This document shows, in pieces, positions 1 to 9,588 of a stretch of DNA of 48,064 nucleotides. How positions within the stretch are numbered: position 1 is the stretch's first letter; the number at the start of each line of letters is the position of its first letter. Under the pieces are notes generated by a model. It did no database searches and had not been told where the DNA came from. It was given only the letters and a program-made list of their open reading frames with translations. The DNA comes from Cytophagaceae bacterium (GTDB taxonomy: Bacteria > Bacteroidota > Bacteroidia > Cytophagales > Flexibacteraceae), in NCBI GenBank assembly GCA_027490155.1, contig JAIXYP010000023.1:1-48064 (forward strand). Direction: 5' to 3'. A program made the translations under genes and the position numbers.

Positions 1-1730
1 AAGACCACCTGGCCAAGGGCATTAACTACCTCAACGGATTGGACTTTGGTCCAGATTTCGGCGGGGGCTTTGATTTTGGTTAGTTGGCTTGCTGGGTTGG
101 GGTAGAGGGTGATTTGGGAAAGGAGTTGGGCAGTTGAAAGATGAGTTAGATTGTAATAATAATTACGAACACATACTCCATCGAAGGCCCTAGCCATATA
201 GTTTCCGTTTCGCTGAGTAACTAATCGGCAACTAGTATCGTTTTGAAGTAAAACGCCATCTAAGTACCACTGATATTTACTTGTGTTGTAACACCTCGCA
301 ATCAAGGTGTCATCAATAGCCCTAAGGCTTTCACTTGTGCTGTCTTTATTTAGCGTAATTTTAAATAGATATGATCTATTTCCGAAAACAGGAAAATTGT
401 TATCTCTAACAAAAATTGTTTTCTTAATTTCTAAACTGGGACCATTGAAAGTAGTATCTGACCAACTTAATGTCGTACTATTGTTAAACCCTATAGATGC
501 ATTGAAAAAAGTTTGATTTGACTGTGGAATGAGGTCATCTCTGCCATCCAAAAAGTTCAATAATGATCCAATATTTGGATCATTAAATTTCAAATAAATA
601 CTGCGATTTCTGTTGCATGCACTAACATTGATCGCAATTGTTCCAGAATCTTCAATAGCAATACGTTGGATGTAATTGTTCATCCGTTTTGTTTCACTAG
701 GTGAAAAGTAGGGTAGTCGATTCCCATCTAATACATAAACGAAAACTATAAATTCCCTTCCGATTTCGCCTGCCAATACCATGTTGCCATTCAGATTTCG
801 TCTATATTCTTTGACGCGACAAAAAATCGAGAACTGGTTGTCTGGGGCAGGAAAGCGTTGAAAACCTCCGAACTTAGAAGGGCGAAAAGAAAATACTCCT
901 GTGGAGTTATCGAACTGTACATCTGGAATAGCATTGCTATTATTAGCGACAGGTTGAAAGGATGCAATAGGAAAATTCGAGCTATAGCTTCCTGGACCAT
1001 ATCTACCTGAGGTATTTGGGATAACAGTCGTATCTACAACAGCACCCCCAGTATAATTTGCATAGGTAGCGTTGGTGTTGCAGGTAGTCCTTGGTGCTTC
1101 TAAGGTATAGACTAAAGAGTCACCATCATAATCGAAAGCACGCATTGAATGCGAGTACTGTTGATAGAAAGGGACACGTGGACATGGCGGGATAGCTTGA
1201 TTAAACACAGGTGAATTGTTCTGGGCAAAATCTAGATTATTCAGAATAGCCTCAAGATAAACGGTACTAGGGCTACCAAAGGCGATATTTGCAGATCGTG
1301 GCCTATTACCATCTGAATAGACAAAGCACCAATCAGCTCTTCTAGAGGGTAGTGTTATATTAAAATTAAAGGTATGAACTAACACACTTGTTGGCAATAT
1401 AGGATATGATGGATTAACTCCACTTGTACATCTATAATATGCAGGATAATTTTGGTGATAAATCTGCTGGGTATCAACGCGCAAAACCGGGATAGGAGCA
1501 ACCGTTACCATTGAGGGACCACATCGTCCTGCTCTAACTTCAATCTTTTCAGTACCTAATCTGTTGTCAGCACAGTCCGTAAACAACCTTAAATATACTC
1601 GATAGGTTAAATTTCTTTGATGAATATAGATAATATCTCCCCCTAAAATAGTGCCGCCATAACTCTTAAATGAGGAAGCAAGAGAAATAAATAACAAAAT
1701 ACTAAGAACAAACTGTGAAAGATTCTTCAT
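1..1730 (-). CDS. T9SS type A sorting domain surface protein (3' end cut by window edge)
   Basis: An open frame runs without a stop from an ATG at 1730 to the left edge (576 codons seen, perhaps 40 missing). The start MKNLSQFVLSILLFISLASS is a typical signal peptide. The mature N-terminus (GGDIIYIH, LTYRVYLRLF, DC) resembles the GGEI-Y-x-DC opening of many Bacteroidota secreted proteins of unknown function. Near the C-terminus an Ig-like segment (YQWYLDGVLL) precedes the sorting domain (ITLYPNPASQ, VEVVNALGQVVL). It is a paralog of the gene just upstream on the same strand (1755-3623), 24 bases away, so the two are probably one operon. Its codons look clearly more AT-rich than the paralog's, except in the sorting domain. 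Expected location is the cell surface after T9SS export. The passenger's function is unknown. Confidence 0.85.
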   Translation of the reverse strand, partial: MKNLSQFVLSILLFISLASSFKSYGGTILGGDIIYIHQRNLTYRVYLRLFTDCADNRLGTEKIEVRAGRCGPSMVTVAPIPVLRVDTQQIYHQNYPAYYRCTSGVNPSYPILPTSVLVHTFNFNITLPSRRADWCFVYSDGNRPRSANIAFGSPSTVYLEAILNNLDFAQNNSPVFNQAIPPCPRVPFYQQYSHSMRAFDYDGDSLVYTLEAPRTTCNTNATYANYTGGAVVDTTVIPNTSGRYGPGSYSSNFPIASFQPVANNSNAIPDVQFDNSTGVFSFRPSKFGGFQRFPAPDNQFSIFCRVKEYRRNLNGNMVLAGEIGREFIVFVYVLDGNRLPYFSPSETKRMNNYIQRIAIEDSGTIAINVSACNRNRSIYLKFNDPNIGSLLNFLDGRDDLIPQSNQTFFNASIGFNNSTTLSWSDTTFNGPSLEIKKTIFVRDNNFPVFGNRSYLFKITLNKDSTSESLRAIDDTLIARCYNTSKYQWYLDGVLLQNDTSCRLVTQRNGNYMARAFDGVCVRNYYYNLTHLSTAQLLSQITLYPNPASQLTKIKAPAEIWTKVQSVEVVNALGQVV

Positions 1731-1754
1731 GATTAGGTTTTTTTTGAAAGGTTA

Positions 1755-3623
1755 TTACTCCACCACCAACACCTTTCCAACACCTAGCCCACCAAAGCGC
1801 AGCCAATACTGCCCACTTTTTAGGCCAGTTAAGGGCAAAGTCATTTGGCCATCGTCATCTTGTTGCGCTGGCTGGCTCAAGACCACTTGTCCAAGGGCGT
1901 TAACTACCTCAACTGATTGGACTTTGGCCCAGATTTCGGCAGGGGCTTTGATTTTGGTGTGTTGGCTGGCTGGGTTGGGGTATAGGGTGATGGACGCTTG
2001 AAGCTGAGTAGCTGAAAGTTGGGTGATCACAGAATAGAAGCCACTAGTAACGCAATTTTGGTCTGTGACCCGGACTCTATATTTGCCGTCCTGACTAAAT
2101 AGAATGCTAGAATTGGTTGCATTTGGGATGGGAGCCCCATTGAGAAACCATTGATATAGTGCGCCTGGTATGTTAGGTGTGGTCAGTTGATTCCCGACGG
2201 CTGTAACTTGTGCACCGGCACTATCCCCATCAACCAATAGTCTTAGGAGGTAGGATCGGTATCCTACCATCGGAATATAGTCATCTGTGATTCTGATTGG
2301 TAACTCAAAACTGGCCTTGGTAGAGCCAGTCAATGGCCCTAGAGACAGGGACAGCTGTGCACCAATGGTATTCTGGCCCACCATACTGATGTTATTGACA
2401 AATCCCGGCCGTTGCCGACTGTCATACCAGATGGAAACATTGCTGCCGACATTGGGGTCTCGGAACGGAACTAAAACGGTTTGGCTATTACAACCCGCAA
2501 CTCGCACCTCAATAGTTGATGAGTCTAGCAGCAACACCCGAGCCAAAGGATTAAGGTTGGTTGCTCTACCGTTATCAAGCAAAGGTGGGCGGTTAGCACC
2601 ACAATCCCGCACGGTTACAAAGAACTCTTGCATGGTTTCGCCTACCAATACGGCAGGCCCTGTACCCAAGCGTCGGTATTCTTGCACCTTGACAGCCATT
2701 GCATACCGATTGATGCCATCAAAACGATTGGCTGTAGGAGTGTGGAACCTAGGTCTGAAGGACAATCCACCTGTTGACCTATCAAGCCGAAACGTATTCA
2801 CGATACGGGACGGATTCGGGATCAGATCAAAGGACTGGATCGGGTTGGTAGCCGAATAGGTCCCGGCTGGTAGCTGACCCAATAGATTGGGTACTTGGTT
2901 GGTATCAATATAAAACCGGGCCGGATAGTTGGCATAGGTCGTTCTGGTCGAACAGGTTAACATCGGTTCGAACATCGAATAGGCCAAGGAGTCCCCATCA
3001 GGGTCAACTGCTGCAAAAGACCGATAATAGGGTTGGTCTACACATATATATGGGTTGGTATAGTCGACAGCATTGATTTGGGCCGAAGTATTACTCAGGA
3101 CGTCAAGATTATTGAGCCTAGCCTCTAAATAATGATTACCGTTGCTGCCATTGCCCAAATTGCCTATGTCGGCCCTGGCGCCACTTGCATAGCTGAAACA
3201 CCAATCCGCCCGACGGCTAGGCAGGGTTACTGTCCAGATGTAAGTTGCCATCCTAAAATTGGTGCGGGTCTCAGGATACTGTGGATTAATTGCACTGGTG
3301 CAGACAAATCGGCTTGGATAGCTTGGTGGATTGTTTGATTGTGTATCTAGCCTCGCCGGACTGACGAGTGGTGTCCTCATAACCACATTGCCACATCGAC
3401 CTTCGGATACGTCAATGCTCATTGACCCCATATTGATGCCTGCACAATCATAATACAGGAACAGGGTCACCCGATAGGTCAGGCCTGAGATGTGGGTGTA
3501 GGTGATCGATCCGCCGCTGTCATAGGCGGCATACAATTTGGGCGTTCCGATCAGGAATAACGTGAGTATTAGTATCCCTAACGGTATCGCCTGTTTCGTT
3601 CTAAATAATGACCTCATATCCAT
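1755..3623 (-). CDS. T9SS type A sorting domain surface protein, tandem paralog
   Basis: This 622-residue protein has a signal peptide (about residues 1-32, ending KLYAA), the GGSITYTHISGLTYRV N-terminal motif followed by YYDC, a long beta-rich passenger with many cysteines, an Ig-like segment (ALYQWFLNGAPIP, about 490-500), and a C-terminal T9SS type A sorting domain starting at ITLYPNPASQ and ending GKVLVVE. It matches the partial downstream paralog along its length, including LPSRRADWCF, YDGDSL/DPDGDSL and VKEYRR/VQEYRR. The start could also be the ATG two codons later. A perfect two-part inverted repeat sits directly before the start codon (3624-3661). The family is common in gliding and surface-rich Bacteroidota, with no proven role; adhesion is only a guess. 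Confidence 0.88.
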   Translation of the reverse strand: MDMRSLFRTKQAIPLGILILTLFLIGTPKLYAAYDSGGSITYTHISGLTYRVTLFLYYDCAGINMGSMSIDVSEGRCGNVVMRTPLVSPARLDTQSNNPPSYPSRFVCTSAINPQYPETRTNFRMATYIWTVTLPSRRADWCFSYASGARADIGNLGNGSNGNHYLEARLNNLDVLSNTSAQINAVDYTNPYICVDQPYYRSFAAVDPDGDSLAYSMFEPMLTCSTRTTYANYPARFYIDTNQVPNLLGQLPAGTYSATNPIQSFDLIPNPSRIVNTFRLDRSTGGLSFRPRFHTPTANRFDGINRYAMAVKVQEYRRLGTGPAVLVGETMQEFFVTVRDCGANRPPLLDNGRATNLNPLARVLLLDSSTIEVRVAGCNSQTVLVPFRDPNVGSNVSIWYDSRQRPGFVNNISMVGQNTIGAQLSLSLGPLTGSTKASFELPIRITDDYIPMVGYRSYLLRLLVDGDSAGAQVTAVGNQLTTPNIPGALYQWFLNGAPIPNATNSSILFSQDGKYRVRVTDQNCVTSGFYSVITQLSATQLQASITLYPNPASQHTKIKAPAEIWAKVQSVEVVNALGQVVLSQPAQQDDDGQMTLPLTGLKSGQYWLRFGGLGVGKVLVVE

Positions 3624-3661
3624 AGCACAAGGCCCTGTGGATACTCCTAGGGCATCGTGCT
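3624..3661 (-). promoter_or_regulatory. Leader hairpin abutting a start codon
   Basis: Nested inverted repeat: AGCAC (3624-3628) pairs with GTGCT (3657-3661) and GCCCT (3632-3636) pairs with AGGGC (3649-3653), with a symmetrical three-base internal loop and a 12-base apical loop. On the minus strand it ends at the base before the ATG at 3623. There is no T-run after it, so it does not look like an intrinsic terminator for the upstream esterase gene. It could hold back ribosome loading; this is inferred from position only. Confidence 0.4.
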
Positions 3662-3761
3662 AGTAAACATAGGATAAATGACTGTATAATGCAAAACAAA
3701 AATAGTGATAAATATTAGCGAGGGTTACAGAATACAAGCACCCATCAACCAACCATTGCCT

Positions 3762-4559
3762 CTACTGCGCCCACATCCAGTCAAGCCAAAGTGGGTTGCT
3801 GTAGGCTGCCACCCAGCTGTCATGTTGGACGCCAGGGAGCTCAGTATAGACAATCTTGCCACCTCTGTCACGTAGGGCATCAACCAGCCGGCGGCTGAAC
3901 CCAACCTTGACGGCCTTATCTGCATCACCATGGAACAACCATAAGGGTGTTTTGCCCACCCTATTGTAAAGGTCAGGATGGACACCGCCACAAACAGGTA
4001 GCGCTGCCTTGAAAATTTTTGGGTAAAAGGCGACAAACTCAAGCGTACCAAAGCCACCCATTGACAGGCCGCTAATGTATTGGTGTTTGCTGTCAATTTT
4101 ATACACCTGCCCGAGCTGCTGCAATAGTCCGTTGACCATCTGGAGGGGGCGGGTAGGTTGCTTGGGCATCTGGAAGGAGGCTGAGTCGCGTGCAAAAACT
4201 AGGTGGGACCAAGACTTGCCTTTTGGGCATTGAGGTATCACGTAGATGAATGGATACTTGCGCCTGACTGCACCATTGTTGACCAGCGGCAAAAAGTGTT
4301 TGAGCTGGGCTTGGTTGTCCATCCCTCGCTCGCCAGAACCATGCAGCAAAACCATCAGTGGATAGGTGTTGCCTGGTTGGAAGTTATCAGGAAGCACCAA
4401 CTGATAGGGTAGGGTGTCAGTGAGGCCTGTTTTGTTGTCCTTCAGGACATAGGCACCTGATTTAAACTCGATCGGTAGCTGATTTTCGGACTGTGCCATG
4501 GCCAAAGGGGCTATCAGGGCGAACAAATAAACCAAGAGGGTGCTTTTGATGTGGGTCAT
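3762..4559 (-). CDS. Secreted alpha/beta-hydrolase (esterase/dienelactone hydrolase-like)
   Basis: A 265-residue protein with a signal peptide (cleavage near LAMAQ, residue 23). The alpha/beta-hydrolase fold is shown by an oxyanion motif LLHGSGERG (71-79), nucleophile elbow GLSMGG (Ser166), acid motif HGDAD (Asp214) and catalytic His246 in VQHDSW. This arrangement fits the phospholipase/carboxylesterase and feruloyl-esterase-like group often annotated as prolyl oligopeptidase family or putative esterase. No T9SS sorting domain follows, so it is probably periplasmic. It ends 138 bases before the T9SS paralog pair and is divergent from the PorE-like gene. The substrate cannot be told from sequence. 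Confidence 0.85.
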   Translation of the reverse strand: MTHIKSTLLVYLFALIAPLAMAQSENQLPIEFKSGAYVLKDNKTGLTDTLPYQLVLPDNFQPGNTYPLMVLLHGSGERGMDNQAQLKHFLPLVNNGAVRRKYPFIYVIPQCPKGKSWSHLVFARDSASFQMPKQPTRPLQMVNGLLQQLGQVYKIDSKHQYISGLSMGGFGTLEFVAFYPKIFKAALPVCGGVHPDLYNRVGKTPLWLFHGDADKAVKVGFSRRLVDALRDRGGKIVYTELPGVQHDSWVAAYSNPLWLDWMWAQ

Positions 4560-4860
4560 TAGTAGGATATGGACGTTGTTAGGATTGTACCCAAAACGAA
4601 AGTCAAGTTAGGGATAGTATAGCAGCAACCATGGGCACATGGTTAGATAATTTAGACACCTAAAAGTTATCTCAACTAAGGGTGCTGGCCAAATAGTTGG
4701 CTATTGAAGCTAGGCAAATAAGCCCAAATATTATCTTTTTCGCAATTTAATCTGCTAATATTGAGCTATTTCCTGTTTTAAGGTCTATATTGCCCTGTTA
4801 GATAGGATAGGTTTACGGATATATGACCGTAGCCTATTGTTAACAGACGGCAAAATACTA
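4560..4860. other. Divergent intergenic region, esterase / PorE-like gene
   Basis: No gene is supported here. The AT-rich stretch lies between two divergent coding regions and must hold both promoters. On the plus strand TTG (4761-4763), a 22-base gap, then TATATTG (4786-4792) approximates the Bacteroidota -33/-7 pattern. I see nothing convincing on the minus strand. Confidence 0.4.
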
Positions 4861-6858
4861 ATGGTGTTGCACAAGTTGCGCTTTTTCTGGGGATTGGTTT
4901 TAGGTCTACTCCTGACGGGAGCAGCCATGGCGCAATCTCCTGAAGATAAGCAGTTTGTGGTTAGGTCGTTTGACGAAGTGGTCAAGGAGCGCACGTCCTA
5001 CGAACCATTCCACTTCCAGTTCCCGAACCTGAACCGTGTCTTCAGTTATCGGGACCCTGCTAAGCTCAAGAAAATCCTAGAGCTTGAGCGTGAAGGTAAG
5101 TTCTACGAAATGCTGCCCCTAATGGAGCAATATGTCGGCAGCTTCGGTATCCAGAATTTCTATAACGAGACCCGCATGCTTTGGCGCCTTGGCCAGCTTT
5201 ATGAAAAGCTAGGGCAGGAGTCAAAGGCCAAAAGCATGTATCGCCTGATCCTGAAACACCATCGGGGTACTGTCGATACCCTACGTAGGTATTATGACAA
5301 GCTCAATGCGGGATTTGCGGACAACTATGTATCGCTCAAGTTCTATTATGACTTAGTGGAGTACCGCAAACATATTGATACGCTGAGGCCACCGCGTGAG
5401 GTCTATATCAACATGGGTGAGGGCATCAATAGCAAAACAGAAGACTATGGCCCAGCCCTTTCTGCTGCAGATGATACCCTGATTTTCAGCTCTAAACGTA
5501 ACCGGCTTGATAATGGGCGGGTGAACGAGGACTTATTCTTCAGCACCCAGAAGTATGGTTACTGGATGGATGCCGAGCCGATTAAGGAGCTCAATAGTAA
5601 GTATAACGAGGGTTCAGCCATCGTCAGCAAGGACGGCAAACGGGTCTATTTCACCCGCTGTGATGCGCCAGAAGGCTATGGCAATTGTGATATCTACTAC
5701 GCCGACTGGGATGCGCGCCGTAAGATCTGGACAAACATCACCAACCTAGGCGCTAATGTCAATGGCAAAGGTTGGGACTCGCAACCTGCCTTGAGCCCCA
5801 CTGAGGATACGCTCTATTTTGCCAGTAATCGCCTTGGTGGATTTGGCATGAGTGATATCTGGTTTTCGGTAAGGTCTGAAGGGACTGATTGGGGCATCGC
5901 CCAAAATATGGGCCCAGTGATCAACACCCGCAAAAACGAGGCTAGCCCTTTTATGTTCCGTGAGAACAACGTACTGTACTTCAGCAGTGATGGGCATATT
6001 GTCAACTTTGGCAATTTTGACATCTATAAGTCCTACCTCAGGGGTGGGCGCTATCAGGAGCCACGCAACATCGGTCCCTTGGTCAATGGTGGGGGTAATG
6101 AGTACTACTTCACGATCGATAGCAAGGCAAAGAACCTCTATTATGCCCGCAGCGAGGATAGTACTGTCCGTAATTTGGATCTCTACAGCTTTGCGCTACC
6201 GATGGATGCGCAACCACGTGCCACTACTGTCTTTGGGGGGCGCTTGACTGATAGCACAGGCAAACCTTTTGCCGGCATCGTATCGGTGATCGATATTGAC
6301 AACGGCATTGAGGTGGCACCTAAGTTCTTGCGCCCAGATGGTAGTTTTGATTTTGACTTGATCAATAACAATAACTACTTGCTGATTATCCAGGGGGATG
6401 AGTTCTTCCGGATTGAAGAGAAGTTTTTCCTCAAGACCGATACATTTATCGACCGAAGGGCCCGTAGTATCAAGAACGTCAAGATCAGTTTCCCATCTTT
6501 AGAGTTCCTAGAGGCTAGTGCAGAGATTTTGCCTAGTATGTATAATGACCTCAACAATATCCGGAACTTCCTGCTCGATAACCCGAACTGCAAACTCAAG
6601 ATTGACGGACATACTGATCAGAAGGGTAACAAACAGGACAATCTATTACTGAGCAAACATAGGGCAGAGGCCATCAAAAAATACTTGATGGAAACTGGTC
6701 AGGTCAAAACTCGGCGGATTGAAGCAAGTGGTTTTGGCAGCGCCAAACCGCTGATCCTGAACGAGAAAACGGATGAGCATAGGCGTATCAACAGGCGCGT
6801 CGAGTTTACGATCATCGTCGAGCAGCGCAGTGGGGATATAATCAAGGTGTCAGAGTAG
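4861..6858 (+). CDS. porE: PorE-like OmpA-family protein, probable T9SS component
   Basis: The 665-residue protein has a domain order matching PorE of Porphyromonas gingivalis: signal peptide, TPR-like helices (about 60-150, around LWRLGQLYEKLG), a PD40-type beta-propeller (about 195-445, with repeats such as DDTLIFSSKRN and EDTLYFASNRLGG), a carboxypeptidase-regulatory-like domain (about 450-520, GGRLTDSTGKPFAG) and a C-terminal OmpA peptidoglycan-binding domain (about 550-660, IDGHTDQKGN, LSKHRAEA). The length is also close to the family's. PorE is known to tie the T9SS outer-membrane complex to peptidoglycan. I chose the ATG at 4861; a TTG at 4837 would only add residues before the signal peptide. 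The signal ends in AMAQ with no lipobox cysteine, whereas the P. gingivalis protein is a lipoprotein. Related PD40-OmpA proteins outside T9SS exist, so the symbol is tentative. Confidence 0.75.
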   Translation: MVLHKLRFFWGLVLGLLLTGAAMAQSPEDKQFVVRSFDEVVKERTSYEPFHFQFPNLNRVFSYRDPAKLKKILELEREGKFYEMLPLMEQYVGSFGIQNFYNETRMLWRLGQLYEKLGQESKAKSMYRLILKHHRGTVDTLRRYYDKLNAGFADNYVSLKFYYDLVEYRKHIDTLRPPREVYINMGEGINSKTEDYGPALSAADDTLIFSSKRNRLDNGRVNEDLFFSTQKYGYWMDAEPIKELNSKYNEGSAIVSKDGKRVYFTRCDAPEGYGNCDIYYADWDARRKIWTNITNLGANVNGKGWDSQPALSPTEDTLYFASNRLGGFGMSDIWFSVRSEGTDWGIAQNMGPVINTRKNEASPFMFRENNVLYFSSDGHIVNFGNFDIYKSYLRGGRYQEPRNIGPLVNGGGNEYYFTIDSKAKNLYYARSEDSTVRNLDLYSFALPMDAQPRATTVFGGRLTDSTGKPFAGIVSVIDIDNGIEVAPKFLRPDGSFDFDLINNNNYLLIIQGDEFFRIEEKFFLKTDTFIDRRARSIKNVKISFPSLEFLEASAEILPSMYNDLNNIRNFLLDNPNCKLKIDGHTDQKGNKQDNLLLSKHRAEAIKKYLMETGQVKTRRIEASGFGSAKPLILNEKTDEHRRINRRVEFTIIVEQRSGDIIKVSE

Positions 6859-6968
6859 CTTTTGTTTCGCACCTAGGGTTTGATGGTGTTGCATCTCAGA
6901 CCTGAAGTTGCCATATTCGCCTTTGTAATTTTAGGTGAGGTAAAACCTCTAACCAAACTAACTGACGA

Positions 6969-9353
6969 ATGAAACGCTTTACGAACCTCATGATTTTGTT
7001 GTTGGGGCTTGCTGTCAAGACCATTGCACAGCCGACCAACAACCCCTACATCTCGTTCTACCCTAACACGCCAAACTCGCATTGGACACAAGTGCTCAGG
7101 TGGAACAATGTATTTAACGTTAGCATATACGGTGCTGTGGCTAATGATAATCAGGATGACTTGCCTGCCATTAAACAAGCCATTGATGCTGCCAATCAGT
7201 CTGGTGGTGGGATCGTTTATTTCCCGACAGGTGTTTACAATGTCTCGGACTCCTTGATCTTGAAAGCTGGTGTGGTACTCAGAGGAGACGACCCAACTGG
7301 TATTACATCAGCAAAAGTGGCAGGCTTCCAACCCCCAAGCAGACTTGAGTTTCCTCAGTACATCTTTGACACTACGGCTTTCGGTGGTGCCGGTTATCCT
7401 GTTACGTCTGCATTCAAGACGATTACCAACACCCCAGATGCTCGAAACATTGGGGTTGTCAACCTAGACATCAATAGGGCTGGTATTGAGTTTCATCCGC
7501 TGTTTGATTCAGTCGGAATGGCTAGTCATCCGGGTGGTACCACCCCTAATTACCAGCCACTCGGGAATCTTCGTAACGTGATCGTATTCGGAACGAGGAC
7601 CAACAACGTGGCCTATCCTGATCCTCGCTTGCCTGCACTTTATAGTGGACCTAATCAGATGAGGCCATGGCAGCGGTTCTTCTACAACTTCGTTTCTAAT
7701 ATTGACGTTTATGCGCGTGAAAACGCCATCATCGCCAATAACCGAATCAACGATCATGTAACCGATAGCTATGATCAGCCAGGTTACAAAGTCCGCAACA
7801 GATGTACATCATGTAATAATTATCGCAACGTCGGCCAGCCAGGAAATGGTACTGTCAACGCTGTAAACTACATCGAAGTCCTTTCGGGAGAGCATGCACG
7901 TTTTGACTACTCTGCCCATTACGGCATTACGCTGAACCGCAATAAGAAGATCATTCAGAACGGTAACCGGACAATTAAGCCAATGATATGGTACCCGGAC
8001 GCATATGAAGAGCCATCGCTTTATGCTAAAGGTTTCGTAATTGACGACAATTGGGTTTACAAGACAGATAGGGTAGGGATCTGGTGCGCTGGTTACGGAT
8101 TGAGAATCAGGCGCAACATTATTCGTGATACCGCTATCAACGAATCACGAACCTGGGCAACGCCCAAAAAACGCATTCTCAACACGACAGGAACTGAGAT
8201 TCAGCGGAACTATTCGGCAACTTACGAAAACCGTGGCATCGACTATGGTGGTGGAGATATACTTATAGAGGATAATGAAGTACTTGTTTCTGCAGCTGAT
8301 TTCCCTGAAAGTGGTCAATATGGCTCTATCGATGGAGAAGGTATTATGGACCAAGGAAATGGCGGTGGTACAAACCCTAATGGGGTCACGATCAGGAGGA
8401 ATAAGGTCGCATCCAATCGTGATGACTGTACCAATCCTACCATTGGCATTTACCGCACTGAAGGGGCTCATAATATCATCTATCAGGATAATGAATTTAC
8501 TGGTAACAGCCGTTGTTTGCAAGTGGACGCCAACAGAACTGGTGTGCCATATCCGATGACCAATGTCTTGGTAACTGGCAACAAGAATGTCAAAAACCTG
8601 CAAGTAAGGGCCTTAGGCGGTGGTCGTAATGCTGTCGTCCACGGCAACGAAGGCACAACAGGTGGCGGCACTATGTTTCTATCTTGTTTTGTCAGGGAGT
8701 TCAACAATGTAGCCTTAACCCTTGCCACGGCTGGTTGTGCGCCTGTCCAAGCAGGATCACCCGACTCTACAGACTATCCAACACTTAGGATGGCAGACCC
8801 TGCGGATAGCGTTTTATTAAGTGCATCAAGGCCAGTGTACACGCTAAAAGCTCATGTCACCAATAGCCAACCTGACTCCGTCGTATTCTATCTTGATGCT
8901 GTTACACGCCTCGGAGTTGGTACAGTTAACTTTAACGGTGACACCGCCACTTTTGACTGGACAATGCCAACAACAGACGGTCAGTACAAGATATCGGCCA
9001 ATGCCTATCGTACGGTTACCGGGGTTCTTGCAGAAGGAAAGTCTAACATAGGCACCATCACAGTTGATGACGGAGATGCGTTTACGAACAACCCTCAGGA
9101 CGTCATCGTGAGTATCAATAACTCAGTCCCGACTGTTGCACCCATCCGTTTGTATCCTAATCCTGCCAAAGCAGAGCTTTGGGTTTCGGGTATTGATGAC
9201 GCAACCAAGCTCACTATAATTGACAATCTCGGACGTCATCTTGGTACAGCCCAAGGAAACAGACTAGATATCGGTCAACTTCCACAGGGTACGTATACAC
9301 TCCGCATTGAATCAAAGTCTTTAGTGCGATTCAAGCGTTTCATTAAGGAGTAA
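6969..9353 (+). CDS. Secreted parallel beta-helix protein with T9SS type A sorting domain
   Basis: 794 residues. The signal peptide ends near KTIAQ (residue 21). Next comes a pectate-lyase-3 / glycoside hydrolase 28-related opening (VSIYGAVANDNQDDLPAIKQ then GGGIVYFPTGVYNVSDSL, about 50-95), which is the classic start of a right-handed beta-helix, followed by many short Asn-rich rungs to about residue 600. An Ig-like segment (about 620-700) precedes the sorting domain (IRLYPNPAKAELW to the end, RFIKE). Such proteins usually bind or cleave polysaccharide; no catalytic residues can be assigned with confidence. It lies 110 bases after the PorE-like gene with no terminator seen between, so they may be co-transcribed. 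A strong hairpin terminator follows. Confidence 0.87.
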   Translation: MKRFTNLMILLLGLAVKTIAQPTNNPYISFYPNTPNSHWTQVLRWNNVFNVSIYGAVANDNQDDLPAIKQAIDAANQSGGGIVYFPTGVYNVSDSLILKAGVVLRGDDPTGITSAKVAGFQPPSRLEFPQYIFDTTAFGGAGYPVTSAFKTITNTPDARNIGVVNLDINRAGIEFHPLFDSVGMASHPGGTTPNYQPLGNLRNVIVFGTRTNNVAYPDPRLPALYSGPNQMRPWQRFFYNFVSNIDVYARENAIIANNRINDHVTDSYDQPGYKVRNRCTSCNNYRNVGQPGNGTVNAVNYIEVLSGEHARFDYSAHYGITLNRNKKIIQNGNRTIKPMIWYPDAYEEPSLYAKGFVIDDNWVYKTDRVGIWCAGYGLRIRRNIIRDTAINESRTWATPKKRILNTTGTEIQRNYSATYENRGIDYGGGDILIEDNEVLVSAADFPESGQYGSIDGEGIMDQGNGGGTNPNGVTIRRNKVASNRDDCTNPTIGIYRTEGAHNIIYQDNEFTGNSRCLQVDANRTGVPYPMTNVLVTGNKNVKNLQVRALGGGRNAVVHGNEGTTGGGTMFLSCFVREFNNVALTLATAGCAPVQAGSPDSTDYPTLRMADPADSVLLSASRPVYTLKAHVTNSQPDSVVFYLDAVTRLGVGTVNFNGDTATFDWTMPTTDGQYKISANAYRTVTGVLAEGKSNIGTITVDDGDAFTNNPQDVIVSINNSVPTVAPIRLYPNPAKAELWVSGIDDATKLTIIDNLGRHLGTAQGNRLDIGQLPQGTYTLRIESKSLVRFKRFIKE

Positions 9354-9380
9354 CTGAAGTAGATAAGAAGGACAAAACAG

Positions 9381-9408
9381 AAGGCCCGCAGTTATTGTGG
9401 GCCTTTTT
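9381..9408 (+). terminator. Intrinsic terminator after the beta-helix gene
   Basis: AGGCCCGC / GTGGGCCT stem (one mismatch) around an AGTTATT loop, followed directly by TTTTT. It begins 28 bases after the stop codon. Confidence 0.85.
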
Positions 9409-9540
9409 GTATTGTCATCGGACATGGTCGCCAGATTGTTTTGCCTGTCCCTGCAAGGTCCATCCTGACTGCCGAATATTAGCTTCGTCAAACTAGAATC
9501 AATCAATTTCCGCCATAGGTCATGCTGCAATCGATAAAAC

Positions 9541-9576
9541 AAAAAAAGCCTCAACAGTAATGTTGAGGCTTTTTTA
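9541..9576 (-). terminator. Terminator downstream of tRNA-Pro
   Basis: Perfect 10-bp stem AGCCTCAACA (9547-9556) / TGTTGAGGCT (9561-9570) with a GTAA loop. A-run and T-run flank both sides, so it works on either strand; on the minus strand it lies 18 bases beyond the tRNA 3' end. Confidence 0.8.
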
Positions 9577-9588
9577 TTGACTTGGTAG

